Of a DNA stretch of 64,000 nt, positions 1-8,864 are shown piece after piece. Both the position numbers and the translations under genes were made by a program. Under the pieces are notes generated by a model. The model had not been told where the DNA came from, ran no database searches, and saw nothing but the letters and a program-made list of their open reading frames with translations. This stretch comes from Ferrimonas sp. YFM (GTDB lineage: Bacteria; Pseudomonadota; Gammaproteobacteria; Enterobacterales; Shewanellaceae): the NCBI RefSeq assembly GCF_030296015.1, contig NZ_AP027368.1, positions 1,116,001 through 1,180,000 on the forward strand, given 5' to 3'. Each line of letters begins with the position of its first letter. The first letter of the stretch is position 1.

Positions 1-263
1 CTCTGATGCTGAGCCCACAGAGGGCCCGCTTGGGCGGTTTCCTGAGCCGTCAGCCCATAGTAGTTCTGATAGAGATCCTGCCAGTTCTGCGCCGCGTGAT
101 TGGCCTGGTGATAGCGGGCCTCACTGCGCAGGCAGTGGGGAAGGCGGTCACCGGTCAGCCTTGGGGCCACTTCATCCAGAATGGAGAGGGTGATGCTGAT
201 GTTCTTCGGGGCGGAATTCACCAGAGTGCCGTCGTAATCCCACAGGATGGCGCTGGAGTGCAT
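1..263 (-). CDS. HAD-family hydrolase, N-terminal part (cut by window edge)
   Basis: The reading frame opens at an ATG at 263 and runs off the left edge, so only about 87 residues are visible. Residues 9-13 (DYDGT) are the HAD superfamily motif I, with the nucleophilic Asp followed by the acid/base Asp. This points to a phosphatase-type hydrolase of the phosphoglycolate phosphatase kind. An AAGGAG ribosome binding site lies 8 bases before the ATG. It sits downstream of dxs on the same strand but behind a strong hairpin, so it is probably transcribed separately. The substrate cannot be told from this fragment. Confidence 0.8.
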   Translation of the reverse strand, partial: MHSSAILWDYDGTLVNSAPKNISITLSILDEVAPRLTGDRLPHCLRSEARYHQANHAAQNWQDLYQNYYGLTAQETAQAGPLWAQHQ

Positions 264-366
264 AGGGGTCTCCTTCTGAGCAGTGGCGCTCACTTTGCCA
301 CTGAACCCCCCTCGGAAAAAGTGCCCTGGCTCGAAATGAGTGTTCTGTGCTCCGGCCAAACGCCAT

Positions 367-397
367 AAAAAAACCGGAGTCAGGCTCCGGTTTTGTT
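367..397. terminator. Bidirectional intrinsic terminator after dxs
   Basis: CCGGAG/CTCCGG stem with a 5-base loop, flanked by an A-run on one side and TTTTGTTT on the other. It lies just past the dxs stop codon (minus strand) and before the HAD gene. Confidence 0.8.
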
Positions 398-409
398 TGG
401 GAAGGGGGC

Positions 410-2275
410 TCAGTCGCCGAAGTAGTCGGCCACCTGTTTGAGGATGCCCGGCCCATCCAGGCCCAACACAGTGTGCATCTCCTCCTGGGTGCCCTGCTCA
501 ATGAAGCGGTCAGGCAGGCCCAGTTGCAGTACCGGTTTGGCGATCTTGTGGCGGTTCATGCATTCGATCAGCGCCGAGCCGGCGCCGCCCATGATGGCGT
601 TCTCTTCCAGGGTCACCAGGCGTTCGTGGCTGTTGGCCATCTGCTGAACCATCTCCTCGTCGATGGGTTTGACGAAGCGCATGTTCACTACGGTGGCGTC
701 CAGCTGCTCGGCCGCCTCCAGGGCGTAGGGCAGCAGGGTGCCGAAGCTGAAGATGCACAGCCCCTTGCCCTGACGACGGATCTCCGCCTTGCCGATGGGC
801 AGGGTCTCCATCTCCTCCTGAATCTCCACCTTGAGGCCGGTGCCCCTGGGGTAGCGCACCGCCGCCGGGCTATCCATCATGTGGCCGGTGTAGAGCATCT
901 GGCGACACTCATTGGCGTCCGCCGGCGCCATCACGGTGAAGTTGGGAATGCAGCGCAGGTAGGAGAGGTCGAAGGCACCCTGGTGGGTCTGGCCGTCGGC
1001 GCCCACCAGGCCGCCACGGTCGATGGCAAACAGCACAGGCAGGTTCATGATGCCCACATCGTGGATCGCCTGGTCGTAGGCGCGCTGCAGGAAGGTGGAG
1101 TAGATGGCCACCACTGGGTGATAACCCTCACAGGCAAAGCCGGCACCCAGAGTCACCGCATGTTGCTCGGCGATGGCCGCATCGAAGTACTGGTCAGGGA
1201 ACTGCTGGGAGAACTCCACCATGCCGGAGCCTTCGCGCATGGCCGGGGTGATCCCCATCAGTTTGTTGTCCTTGGCGGCCATATCGCACAGCCAGTCACC
1301 GAACACCTTGGAGAAGGTGGGCTGGCCGGGCTTGGATTTGGGCAGTTTGGACTCCTCGACGTTGAACTTGGGTACGCCGTGGTAGCTGATGGGATCCTCT
1401 TCCGCAGGCTTATAGCCTTTACCCTTCTTGGTCATGATGTGCAGAATCTGCGGACCCTTGAGGTTGCGCATGTTGCGCAGGGTGTCCACCAGACCGCTGA
1501 CATCGTGGCCATCGATGGGGCCGATGTAGTTGAAGCCCAGCTCCTCAAACAGGGTGCCCGGCACCACCATCCCCTTCAGGTGCTCCTCGGCACGGCGTGC
1601 CAGCTCCTTGATGGGAGGCACACCGGAGAGGGCCTTCTTGCCCCCCTCACGAATGGTGGTGTACAGACGGCCGGACATCAGCCTGGCCATGTGGTTGTTC
1701 AGGGCACCGACGTTCTCGGAGATGGACATCTCGTTGTCGTTGATGATCACCAGCATGTCTTTGTGGATGTCGCCGGCGTGGTTCAGGGCTTCGAACGCCA
1801 TGCCACCGGTGAGGGCGCCGTCACCGATGACCGCCACCACCTTGCGATCCTGCCCTTCGCGGTCGGCGGCGATGGCCATACCCAGGGCGGCGGAGATGGA
1901 GGTGGTGGAGTGACCCACGCTCAGGGTGTCGTACTCGCTCTCTTCACGCCAGGGGAACGGATGCAGGCCGTCTTTCTGACGGATTGTGGGCATCTCTTTG
2001 GCGCGGCCGGTGAGGATCTTATGGGGGTAGGCCTGATGACCCACATCCCACACCAGGCGGTCGAAGGGGGTGTTGTACACGTAGTGCAATGCGACCGTCA
2101 GCTCCACAGCTCCCAAGCCGGAAGCCAGGTGGCCCGAAGAGTGGCTCACGCAGCGCAGCAGGTACTGACGGAGTTCATCCGCCACCGCTTGCAGGTCGGC
2201 CTTGGGCAGGGTGCGCAGGTCCTGAGGCATCAATGCCTTGGACAGGAGTGGATAATCGTTCAGATCCAGACTCAT
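410..2275 (-). CDS. dxs: 1-deoxy-D-xylulose-5-phosphate synthase
   Basis: Thiamine-diphosphate enzyme that condenses pyruvate and glyceraldehyde-3-phosphate, the first step of the MEP isoprenoid pathway and a branch to thiamine and pyridoxal. At 621 residues it matches the usual length (E. coli 620). Visible signatures are the ThDP/Mg motif GDGALTGG near residue 153, the Glu of AIAEQHAV near 370 and the transketolase-type [10 protein letters not shown] segment near 400. It follows ispA by 27 bases in the conserved order xseB-ispA-dxs, so all three should be one transcript. The cytosolic enzyme feeds the ispA product route next door. Confidence 0.97.
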   Translation of the reverse strand: MSLDLNDYPLLSKALMPQDLRTLPKADLQAVADELRQYLLRCVSHSSGHLASGLGAVELTVALHYVYNTPFDRLVWDVGHQAYPHKILTGRAKEMPTIRQKDGLHPFPWREESEYDTLSVGHSTTSISAALGMAIAADREGQDRKVVAVIGDGALTGGMAFEALNHAGDIHKDMLVIINDNEMSISENVGALNNHMARLMSGRLYTTIREGGKKALSGVPPIKELARRAEEHLKGMVVPGTLFEELGFNYIGPIDGHDVSGLVDTLRNMRNLKGPQILHIMTKKGKGYKPAEEDPISYHGVPKFNVEESKLPKSKPGQPTFSKVFGDWLCDMAAKDNKLMGITPAMREGSGMVEFSQQFPDQYFDAAIAEQHAVTLGAGFACEGYHPVVAIYSTFLQRAYDQAIHDVGIMNLPVLFAIDRGGLVGADGQTHQGAFDLSYLRCIPNFTVMAPADANECRQMLYTGHMMDSPAAVRYPRGTGLKVEIQEEMETLPIGKAEIRRQGKGLCIFSFGTLLPYALEAAEQLDATVVNMRFVKPIDEEMVQQMANSHERLVTLEENAIMGGAGSALIECMNRHKIAKPVLQLGLPDRFIEQGTQEEMHTVLGLDGPGILKQVADYFGD

Positions 2276-2302
2276 TATGACAGTCGCTTCTTGTTATCGT
2301 GA

Positions 2303-3190
2303 TTATTGGCCTCGCTCGATGATGTATCGGGCAAAGTCAGTAAGTAGTTCAGTATTGTATGGCAACTGGGCCAAAGATGTCAGGGCATCTTTATGGAGAC
2401 TCTGCGCCACCTCACAAGCCCCTTCCAGACCCAGCAGGGCAGGGAAGGTGCTCTTATCCGCATCGGCGTCCGAACCCTGGGGTTTTCCAAGCTGTTCGGT
2501 GTCGGCGGTGATGTCCAGGATGTCGTCCTGAACCTGGAACGCCAGCCCGATGGCTTCGGCATATTCCACCAGGGCGGTGCGGTGAGCCGGGTCCAGGTTG
2601 GGCACCGCCAGGGTTGCCAACTCCACGCTGGCCCGAATCAGGGCACCTGTCTTGAGCCGGTGCAGTTGGGTCAGCGCTTCTAAGGGAATACGTTTGCCGG
2701 TGGAAGCCAGATCGATCGCCTGGCCGCCGCACATCCCCTGGTAGCCTGAGGCCCTGGCCAGGGCGCGGAACATGGCCACCCGGTTGCCCTCCAGGGCGTC
2801 GGGCAGGTCGGCCTCGGCCAGAATCTCGAACGCCAGGGTCTGCAGCGCATCTCCGGCCAGAATGGCGGTGGCTTCGTCGAAGGCGATGTGACAGGTGGGC
2901 TGGCCCCGGCGCAGGTCATCATCGTCCATGGCCGGAAGATCATCGTGGATCAGCGAGTAGGCGTGGATGCATTCCACCGCCGCCGCCAGGGGATCCAGGG
3001 TCTTCTCATCGGCGCCCAGCATGGTGCCCACGCTGTAGACCAGAAAAGGCCGGACCCGTTTGCCGCCCAGCAGGGTGCCGTAACGCATCGCTTCCAACAG
3101 GCCGGGCGCGCAGGGGGGCAGGGAATCAAATTGGTGGATTAGGTGTTGGTCGACCCGTTCACGGTAACGGGTCAGGGCAGCGCTAAGCAT
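2303..3190 (-). CDS. ispA: Farnesyl diphosphate synthase (geranyltranstransferase)
   Basis: Adds isopentenyl diphosphate to dimethylallyl and geranyl diphosphate to make farnesyl diphosphate, the precursor of undecaprenyl carriers and quinone side chains. The protein has 295 residues. The first aspartate-rich motif DDLPAMDDDD is at 83-92 and the second (DDILD) near 225, both needed for Mg-diphosphate binding. The GGKRVRP substrate motif is at 42-48. Its ATG follows the xseB stop by two bases, so the two are translationally close. The neighbour dxs works upstream in the same pathway. Confidence 0.96.
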   Translation of the reverse strand: MLSAALTRYRERVDQHLIHQFDSLPPCAPGLLEAMRYGTLLGGKRVRPFLVYSVGTMLGADEKTLDPLAAAVECIHAYSLIHDDLPAMDDDDLRRGQPTCHIAFDEATAILAGDALQTLAFEILAEADLPDALEGNRVAMFRALARASGYQGMCGGQAIDLASTGKRIPLEALTQLHRLKTGALIRASVELATLAVPNLDPAHRTALVEYAEAIGLAFQVQDDILDITADTEQLGKPQGSDADADKSTFPALLGLEGACEVAQSLHKDALTSLAQLPYNTELLTDFARYIIERGQ

Positions 3191-3192
3191 GC

Positions 3193-3432
3193 TTACTCCT
3201 GAGATTCGAAATCAACCAGTTGTGCGTCGCCTTCCTCATCCCTGGTAAGCATCTGTACGCTCTGTTCTGCCTGGGTCAGCTTGCTCTGGCTGGCCCGCAC
3301 GAGGTGAATGCCTCGCTCAAACTGTTTCAGCGCCTGCTCCAGCGGCAGGTTTCCCTGTTCCAGATTGCCAACAATCTGCTCCAGCTCCGACAGCGCCTGT
3401 TCAAAACTTAGGTTGTCCGGTTTTTTTGCCAT
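3193..3432 (-). CDS. xseB: Exodeoxyribonuclease VII small subunit
   Basis: Small subunit of exonuclease VII, which with XseA degrades single-stranded DNA from both ends. I place the start at the ATG at 3432 ([12 protein letters not shown]), preceded by AAGGAG at good spacing. This gives 79 residues, close to the E. coli 80. An ATG at 3459 would add nine residues but has no such site. The short two-helix protein shows the family pattern [22 protein letters not shown]. It heads the xseB-ispA-dxs operon and is divergent from pomAB. Confidence 0.93.
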   Translation of the reverse strand: MAKKPDNLSFEQALSELEQIVGNLEQGNLPLEQALKQFERGIHLVRASQSKLTQAEQSVQMLTRDEEGDAQLVDFESQE

Positions 3433-3517
3433 CTTTCGGCTCCTTGAAGTGCTGGACAAAGGTACTGCTTTGTCGACCCCGGATCAATGGAGGTCCAGGC
3501 CGAAGCTGAAATTTCAT

Positions 3518-3544
3518 TAAACTTGCCTTCGATTGGACCGATAA
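3518..3544 (+). promoter_or_regulatory. Candidate sigma-28 (FliA) promoter of pomAB
   Basis: TAAA at 3518-3521, exactly 15 bases, then ACCGATAA at 3537-3544. The flagellar sigma-28 consensus is TAAA-N15-GCCGATAA, so only one base differs. It lies 66 bases before the pomA start codon, as expected for a late flagellar (stator) gene. Confidence 0.75.
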
Positions 3545-3609
3545 AGACAATAGACTACCTAGTTCCCCCTGTTGGGACGATCAGAAATTCAGACAGATCA
3601 GGAGAGTTT

Positions 3610-4374
3610 GTGGATCTCGCGACCCTAGTTGGCCTATTAGGCGCCTTTGCATTCGTGATCATGGCGATGATGGACGGGGGTGACCCCGGCGTTTTCGTCA
3701 ACATCCCTTCGATCCTCATCGTGGTGTGTGGCTCCCTGTTCGTCGTGATGATGAAGTACAACATCAAGCAGTTCCTCGGAGCCATCAAGATCGCTGCCAA
3801 GGCGTTCATGTTCAAAATCGATAAGCCGGAAGATCTTATCGAGCAGGCGGTGGTGATGGCCGACTCCGCCCGCAAGGGGGGCTTTCTGGCCCTGGAAGAG
3901 GCGGAGATCAACAACAGCTTCATGCAGAAAGCGGTCGACCTGCTGGTGGATGGTCACGATGCCTCTGTGGTGCGCCAGGCCCTGGCCAAGGACATCGGCC
4001 TGACCATGGAGCGCCATCAGAGTGGCTCGGGCATCTTCCGCGCCCTGGCGGATGTGGCCCCGGCCATGGGGATGATCGGCACCCTGATTGGTCTGGTGGC
4101 CATGCTCAACAACATGGATGACCCCAAATCCATCGGTCCCGCCATGGCGGTGGCCCTGCTGACCACCCTCTATGGCGCCATTATCGCCAACATGGTGGCG
4201 GCGCCCATCGCCGATAAGCTGGAGCTGCGCATGGGTGAGGAGATGCTCAACCGCCGCCTGATCATGGACGCGGTGCTCTCCATCCAGGACGGTCAGAACC
4301 CCAGGGTGATCGAGGGCTTCCTCAAGAACTACCTGGCGGAGAAGCAGCGCGCCGTCTCCACCACAGAGGATTAG
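3610..4374 (+). CDS. pomA: Flagellar motor stator protein PomA (MotA family, sodium type)
   Basis: Inner-membrane stator subunit that with PomB forms the ion channel driving flagellar rotation. I choose the GTG at 3610 (VDLATLVGLLGAFAF), preceded by AGGAGA. This gives 254 residues, the normal PomA length; a longer in-frame extension to 3487 would include the promoter. Four hydrophobic segments, the large cytoplasmic loop between segments 2 and 3, and the proline-containing segment with VAPAMGMIGTLIGLV are visible. The downstream pomB begins 5 bases after the stop. Sodium specificity is inferred from closeness to PomA rather than proton MotA. Confidence 0.93.
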   Translation: MDLATLVGLLGAFAFVIMAMMDGGDPGVFVNIPSILIVVCGSLFVVMMKYNIKQFLGAIKIAAKAFMFKIDKPEDLIEQAVVMADSARKGGFLALEEAEINNSFMQKAVDLLVDGHDASVVRQALAKDIGLTMERHQSGSGIFRALADVAPAMGMIGTLIGLVAMLNNMDDPKSIGPAMAVALLTTLYGAIIANMVAAPIADKLELRMGEEMLNRRLIMDAVLSIQDGQNPRVIEGFLKNYLAEKQRAVSTTED

Positions 4375-4378
4375 GTCC

Positions 4379-5320
4379 ATGACCCTGACCGCCAATCGCG
4401 ATGAGGACATGGCCCCGGCGAAGAAGGCCAGTGGAGGCTCTCCTGCCTGGATGGCCACCTTTGCCGACCTGATGTCTCTGCTGATGTGCTTCTTCGTGCT
4501 GCTGCTGGCTTTCTCCGAGATGGACGTGCTCAAGTTCAAGCAGATCGCCGGCTCCATGAAGTACGCCTTCGGTGTTCAGAACAAGCTGGAGGTGAAGGAC
4601 ATCCCCAAGGGGACCTCGGTCATTGCCCAGGAGTTTCGCCCTGGCCGGCCTGAACCCACCCCCATCGAGGTGATCAACCAGCAGACCATCCAGTTCACCA
4701 AGAACCACCTGGACGTGGATCCGGGTAAGGACCCGGTGGCCGGCAGTGAGCAAACCAACGACGGCAAGCTCAAGGGCGGCGCCAGTGAGCAGACCTCCCC
4801 GGCCTTGGACACCATGGCTCAGACCCAGGCGCAGGCCGAGAGCAGCGCCCTGGCCAAGAAGCTGGCGGAGCAGCTTCAGGAGCAGATCGAGGATGGGGCC
4901 ATCGAGATTGAGTCCCTGGGCCAGCAGATCATGATTCGCATCCGTGAGAAGGGGGCGTTTCCGGCCAACTCGGCGTTCTTGCAGCCCAAGTTCCGTCCGG
5001 TGATCGCCGCGGTGGCGGGCCTGCTCAAGGATGTGCCCGGCATCATCACCATCACAGGGCACACGGACAACGCGGTGATCAACAACGAACTCTACCGTTC
5101 CAACTGGGAGCTCTCCGCCCAGCGAGCGGTCTCTGTGGCCCATGAGATGATCAAAGTGGAGGGGTTTGAACCTCACCGCATGGAGGTCATCGGTAAGGCC
5201 AACACCCAGCCCCTGGCCAGCAACGACGAAGCGGCCGGTCGAGCCAAAAACCGACGGGTGGAGATTGCGATCACCCAAGGTAAGCCTAAACTTTCCGAAG
5301 AGATCCCGGCCGTTCAGTAA
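4379..5320 (+). CDS. pomB: Flagellar motor stator protein PomB (MotB family)
   Basis: Second stator subunit, 313 residues. It has a short cytoplasmic N-terminus, a single membrane helix (about 27-47) carrying the ion-binding Asp30 in TFADLM, a long periplasmic linker, and a C-terminal OmpA-like peptidoglycan-binding domain from about 205 on with the GHTDN and AGRAKNRRVEI motifs. It anchors the stator to the wall. It directly follows pomA and shares its sigma-28 promoter. The linker with AEQ/TDQ-rich segments is typical of PomB rather than E. coli MotB. Confidence 0.93.
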   Translation: MTLTANRDEDMAPAKKASGGSPAWMATFADLMSLLMCFFVLLLAFSEMDVLKFKQIAGSMKYAFGVQNKLEVKDIPKGTSVIAQEFRPGRPEPTPIEVINQQTIQFTKNHLDVDPGKDPVAGSEQTNDGKLKGGASEQTSPALDTMAQTQAQAESSALAKKLAEQLQEQIEDGAIEIESLGQQIMIRIREKGAFPANSAFLQPKFRPVIAAVAGLLKDVPGIITITGHTDNAVINNELYRSNWELSAQRAVSVAHEMIKVEGFEPHRMEVIGKANTQPLASNDEAAGRAKNRRVEIAITQGKPKLSEEIPAVQ

Positions 5321-5438
5321 CCTGAGCGGGGTCACGTCCCTTGTGACGTGGCCTTCGGTCCTCTCTGCCAGCGGTTCCCCAGATGCATAAGCTCAGGTAT
5401 AATGCCGCGCTTTGATTTTTTGCCCGTACAGGAAGCTC

Positions 5439-6893
5439 ATGAAATTTATCGTTAAGCTGCATCCCGAGATCATGATTAAGAGCAAATCGGTGCGTAAGCG
5501 CTTCGGTAAATTGCTCGAGTCCAACATTCGCAATGTGTTGCGTAAGACGGACGAGACTGTGCGGGTTCGCTTCAACTGGGATCACATCAGTGCCGCCAGC
5601 AGCAATGACGATCCGGCCAACACCGCCAAACTGGTGGAATCCCTGAGCAACATGCCGGGCATCCACCACTTCATGGAGGTGCGCCAGTACAACTTCGAGA
5701 CCCTGGACGACATCTATCAGCATGCGCTGCCGGTGTTCACCGAGCGCCTCAAGGGCAAGACCTTCTGCGTGCGTGCCAAGCGTCGCGGCAAACACGACTT
5801 CAACTCTCTCGAGGTGGAGCGTTATGTGGGCGGCGGCCTGAATCAGCACACCGAAGCCGTGGGGGTTCGCCTCAAGGATCCCGATGTGGTGATCGGCCTG
5901 GAGATTGAAGACGACAAGCTCTACCTGGTGCACAAGCGTCATGATGGCATGGGCGGTTTCCCCATCGCCACCCAGGAGGACGTGCTTTCCCTGATCTCCG
6001 GTGGGTTCGACTCCGGCGTGTCCAGCTTCCAGTGCATCAAGCGCGGTGCTCGTACCCACTACTGCTTCTTCAACCTCGGCGGCGCCGCTCACGAGCAGGG
6101 GGTCAAGCAGGTGGCTTACTACCTGTGGAACAAGTATGGCTCCTCCCACAAGGTGCGGTTCATCTCCATCCCCTTCGAACCCGTGGTGGAGGAGATCCTC
6201 GAGCGCATCGACAACGGCCAGATGGGCGTGATTCTCAAGCGGATGATGATGAAGGTGGCCAGTGGGGTGGCTCAGAAGTACAACATCCCCGCCCTGGTGA
6301 CCGGTGAGGCCATGGGTCAGGTGTCCAGCCAGACCCTGACCAACCTCAATGTCATCGACAAGGTGAGCGACACCGTGATCCTTCGCCCCCTGGTGACCTG
6401 GGACAAGCAGGAGATCATCGACGTGGCCAGGGAGATCGGCACCGAGGAGTTTGCCGCCAGCATGCCTGAATACTGCGGCGTGATCTCTCAGAAACCGACC
6501 GTGAAAGCGGTACTCTCCAAGATCGAGGAGGAGGAGGCCAAGTTCTCCGAGGATCTGGTGGAGCGTGTGATGGCGGAGGCCAAGATGATGGACATTCGTG
6601 ATATTGCCAAAGAGGAGCAGGCCAAGGTGACCGAAATGGAAACCGTGGACAGCCCCATCGACGGTGCCGTGGTTCTGGATATCCGCCCGCCCGAAGAGGA
6701 GGAGCAGAGCCCGCTGCAGCTGGACGGCGTCGAAGTGGTGACCCTGCCCTTCTTCAAGCTCGGCTCTCAGTTCAAGGAGCTGGACCAGCAGCGCACCTAC
6801 CTGCTTTACTGCGATCGCGGCGTGATGTCCAAGTTGCAGGCCCTCTATCTCAAGGAGCAGGGCTACAGCAACATCAAGGTGTACCGCCCCTAA
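5439..6893 (+). CDS. thiI: tRNA 4-thiouridine sulfurtransferase ThiI
   Basis: Makes 4-thiouridine at tRNA position 8 and passes sulfur to the thiamine thiazole pathway. With the ATG at 5439 (AGGA nearby) the protein has 484 residues, as in E. coli (482). It has an N-terminal ferredoxin-like/THUMP RNA-binding part, the PP-loop SGGFDSG at 187-193 that adenylates the uridine, a conserved Cys346 in YCGVISQKP, and a C-terminal rhodanese domain with catalytic Cys458 (LLYCDRG). Both cysteines for persulfide/disulfide chemistry are present. It is a single gene convergent with panE; dxs, which also serves thiamine synthesis, is nearby. Confidence 0.96.
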   Translation: MKFIVKLHPEIMIKSKSVRKRFGKLLESNIRNVLRKTDETVRVRFNWDHISAASSNDDPANTAKLVESLSNMPGIHHFMEVRQYNFETLDDIYQHALPVFTERLKGKTFCVRAKRRGKHDFNSLEVERYVGGGLNQHTEAVGVRLKDPDVVIGLEIEDDKLYLVHKRHDGMGGFPIATQEDVLSLISGGFDSGVSSFQCIKRGARTHYCFFNLGGAAHEQGVKQVAYYLWNKYGSSHKVRFISIPFEPVVEEILERIDNGQMGVILKRMMMKVASGVAQKYNIPALVTGEAMGQVSSQTLTNLNVIDKVSDTVILRPLVTWDKQEIIDVAREIGTEEFAASMPEYCGVISQKPTVKAVLSKIEEEEAKFSEDLVERVMAEAKMMDIRDIAKEEQAKVTEMETVDSPIDGAVVLDIRPPEEEEQSPLQLDGVEVVTLPFFKLGSQFKELDQQRTYLLYCDRGVMSKLQALYLKEQGYSNIKVYRP

Positions 6894-6906
6894 TCGCCCA
6901 AGACAG

Positions 6907-6932
6907 AAAAACCGCCGAAAGGCGGTTTTTTT
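6907..6932. terminator. Bidirectional terminator between thiI and panE
   Basis: ACCGCC GAAA GGCGGT hairpin flanked by A5 and T6 runs, between two convergent genes. Confidence 0.85.
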
Positions 6933-6950
6933 AGGGCTGGCGTTTGAGGT

Positions 6951-7835
6951 TCAGCTCGGCCGCAGAGCCCTGACCCTATCCAGGTTGTCTCTGTGGGTGG
7001 GCACCTCAATGCCCGCGTCGTCCGCCAGGGCAACCACGAAGCCACTGATCGCCTCAATTTCCGTGGGACGGCCTGCCTCTACGTCGGAGAGCATGGAGGA
7101 GCGATTCTGAGCCGTGGCCTCGGCTACCTTCAGCCCCAGGGCCAATATCTCCTGTGCTTCCATGGGCACGCCCTGGCTGGCGGCCACCCGGGCCAGCTCG
7201 TCGCTCAATCGCGTCAGGGTGGGCAGGTACCTGGCCTGGGTCAGTTCGCCATTGGGGCAGCGATGCAGCGCCGTCAGCGGATTGATCAGGGCATTGACCG
7301 CCAGCTTGTGCCACAGCCTCAGTTCGATGTTGTCATCCCGCTCAAAGCCGATGGCCGCCAGGGCCTCGGGCAATGGGCCTCTGTGTCGCAAAGAGCCGGC
7401 GAAACGTTGCCCCAGGCCGGTGTGCTTCACCGCCCCCTGTCCCTGACGCAGTGCGCCATCGGTCAGGGTGCCTGCCCACCAGTTGTGCTCGGGAAAGTCT
7501 CTGGCCAGCGTCTGTTGGGGCCCCAGCCCGTTGTGCAGCAGCACTATGGGAGTGTCACCCGTCACCTTTGACAGCAGGGGCGTTGCCGCCTCCTGGGCCT
7601 GGTAGGCCTTGGTGGTCACCAGCAGCGCCTGGCTGGGGGGCAGAGCGTCGGGCGTCAGGTGGCGCACCTTGTGGTGGAACCGCTCGCCTTCCAGGGTGGT
7701 CAGTTGGTGCGCCCTAACCTCATTGTGACTGCCGGGGCGGCCAATGATCACCGCTTCGATCCCCTGCTGTGCCAGCAGGCCCGCCATCAGTTGGCCGATG
7801 GCGCCGCCGCCGACTATGGCTACCGGTTCTGCCAT
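6951..7835 (-). CDS. panE: 2-dehydropantoate 2-reductase (ketopantoate reductase family)
   Basis: NADPH-dependent reduction of ketopantoate to pantoate in coenzyme A synthesis. The 294-residue protein begins with the Rossmann motif GGGAIGQLMAG at 9-19 and has the C-terminal ApbA domain with KLAVNALINPLTAL carrying the catalytic Lys/Asn region. The length is normal (E. coli 303). The start overlaps the end of the upstream VanZ-like gene by 16 bases, so the two are co-transcribed. A paralogous reductase of the ApbA family remains possible, but the Lys-Asn motif fits PanE. Confidence 0.88.
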   Translation of the reverse strand: MAEPVAIVGGGAIGQLMAGLLAQQGIEAVIIGRPGSHNEVRAHQLTTLEGERFHHKVRHLTPDALPPSQALLVTTKAYQAQEAATPLLSKVTGDTPIVLLHNGLGPQQTLARDFPEHNWWAGTLTDGALRQGQGAVKHTGLGQRFAGSLRHRGPLPEALAAIGFERDDNIELRLWHKLAVNALINPLTALHRCPNGELTQARYLPTLTRLSDELARVAASQGVPMEAQEILALGLKVAEATAQNRSSMLSDVEAGRPTEIEAISGFVVALADDAGIEVPTHRDNLDRVRALRPS

Positions 7836-8185
7836 CTCACCACCAGCATCAGAAACAGATGAAACATCAGGGCACCGGCCATGTCGGCCAGGAAATCCAT
7901 GGGATCCGCCTGGCGGTAGGGCAGCCTGGACTGCACCAGTTCCACCAGGCCGGCGTAGCCTGCCAGCACCAGCAGCTGCTGCCAGCGGGGCCAGTCGAAG
8001 GCCAGGTGCAGCATCATCGCCAGGGCGGCGAAACCAAACAGGTGCCCCAGCTTGTCGGTATGGGCAATGGGCTGAGGGTAACTGGGCTTACCGAACAGCA
8101 GGTAGGAGAAGGCCGCCAGCATCAGCAGCAGGCTGAATCTGAACCAGAGCCGCTGCTGCGGATTGGGGGAGGTCAAAATCATCAT
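7820..8185 (-). CDS. VanZ-like small membrane protein
   Basis: Starting at the ATG at 8185 the protein has 121 residues with about four hydrophobic segments (roughly 17-33, 45-60, 65-85, 95-115). The family pattern DKLGHLFGFAALA and the later YRQADPMDFLADMAGA fit the VanZ-like family, known from teicoplanin resistance clusters but of unclear role in proteobacteria. A longer frame to 8308 exists but begins inside the yajQ promoter region, so the inner start is preferred. It is translationally coupled to panE; no functional link is evident. Confidence 0.7.
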   Translation of the reverse strand: MMILTSPNPQQRLWFRFSLLLMLAAFSYLLFGKPSYPQPIAHTDKLGHLFGFAALAMMLHLAFDWPRWQQLLVLAGYAGLVELVQSRLPYRQADPMDFLADMAGALMFHLFLMLVVRWQNR

Positions 8186-8329
8186 GGCAGCAATAATAGC
8201 CGCCCGGGGGCCGCCAGGCCATGACCAATTGCCGCTTTTGGCCCTTTGCGCCTTGCGATGCCGGTGCCTGGGAGTAAACTCTTTGGCATCAACAGATTCA
8301 GCCGACACAGGCTTTGCAAGGAGATTTAG

Positions 8330-8815
8330 ATGCCTTCATTCGATATAGTGTCCGAGGTAAACGCGGTGGAGCTGCGTAACTCGGTGGACAACGCCAGCCG
8401 TGAGCTGACCAACCGCTTCGATTTTCGTGGCGTGGAAGCCAGCTTCTCCCTGGCGGAGATGGTGGTGACCATGAAGACCGAGTCCGATTTCCAGCTCAAG
8501 CAGATGGAAGACATCCTGCGCGGTGCCCTGGCGGCCCGTAAGGTGGACACCAGTGCCATGGAGGTGGATGAGAAAGCCGTGCACAGTGGCAAGACCTTCT
8601 CCCGTAACGTCAAGTTTAAGCAGGGCATCGAGCAGCCCGTGGCCAAGAAGCTGGTGAAGATGATCAAGGACAGCAAGCTCAAGGTGCAGTCTCAGATTCA
8701 GGGTGACAAATTGAGGGTCACCGGCAAGAAACGCGACGACCTGCAGGCGGTGATGGCTCTGGTGCGCGAGGCGGAGTTGGGCCAGCCGTTCCAGTTCGAG
8801 AACTTCCGCGACTGA
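8330..8815 (+). CDS. yajQ: YajQ family nucleotide-binding protein (UPF0234)
   Basis: Cytosolic 161-residue protein made of two ferredoxin-like domains. It starts with [11 protein letters not shown], and the conserved NRFDFRG is near residue 30. Members bind nucleotides or RNA, and one Xanthomonas homologue binds cyclic-di-GMP. A GGAGAT-type ribosome binding site lies 8 bases before the ATG. It is monocistronic, followed at once by a strong terminator. Confidence 0.93.
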   Translation: MPSFDIVSEVNAVELRNSVDNASRELTNRFDFRGVEASFSLAEMVVTMKTESDFQLKQMEDILRGALAARKVDTSAMEVDEKAVHSGKTFSRNVKFKQGIEQPVAKKLVKMIKDSKLKVQSQIQGDKLRVTGKKRDDLQAVMALVREAELGQPFQFENFRD

Positions 8816-8828
8816 TCACACTCAGCAC

Positions 8829-8860
8829 AAAAAACGGGGAGCCTTGGCTCCCCGTTTTTT
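8829..8860. terminator. Bidirectional terminator between yajQ and sapF
   Basis: AACGGGGAGCC TT GGCTCCCCGTT hairpin with A-run and T6 tail; serves convergent yajQ and the sap operon. Confidence 0.9.
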
Positions 8861-8864
8861 GTGC

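Noticed and set aside
347-2302. 651-codon open frame on the plus strand
   Set aside because: Antisense of dxs; open because of GC-rich codon bias, with no recognisable domain.
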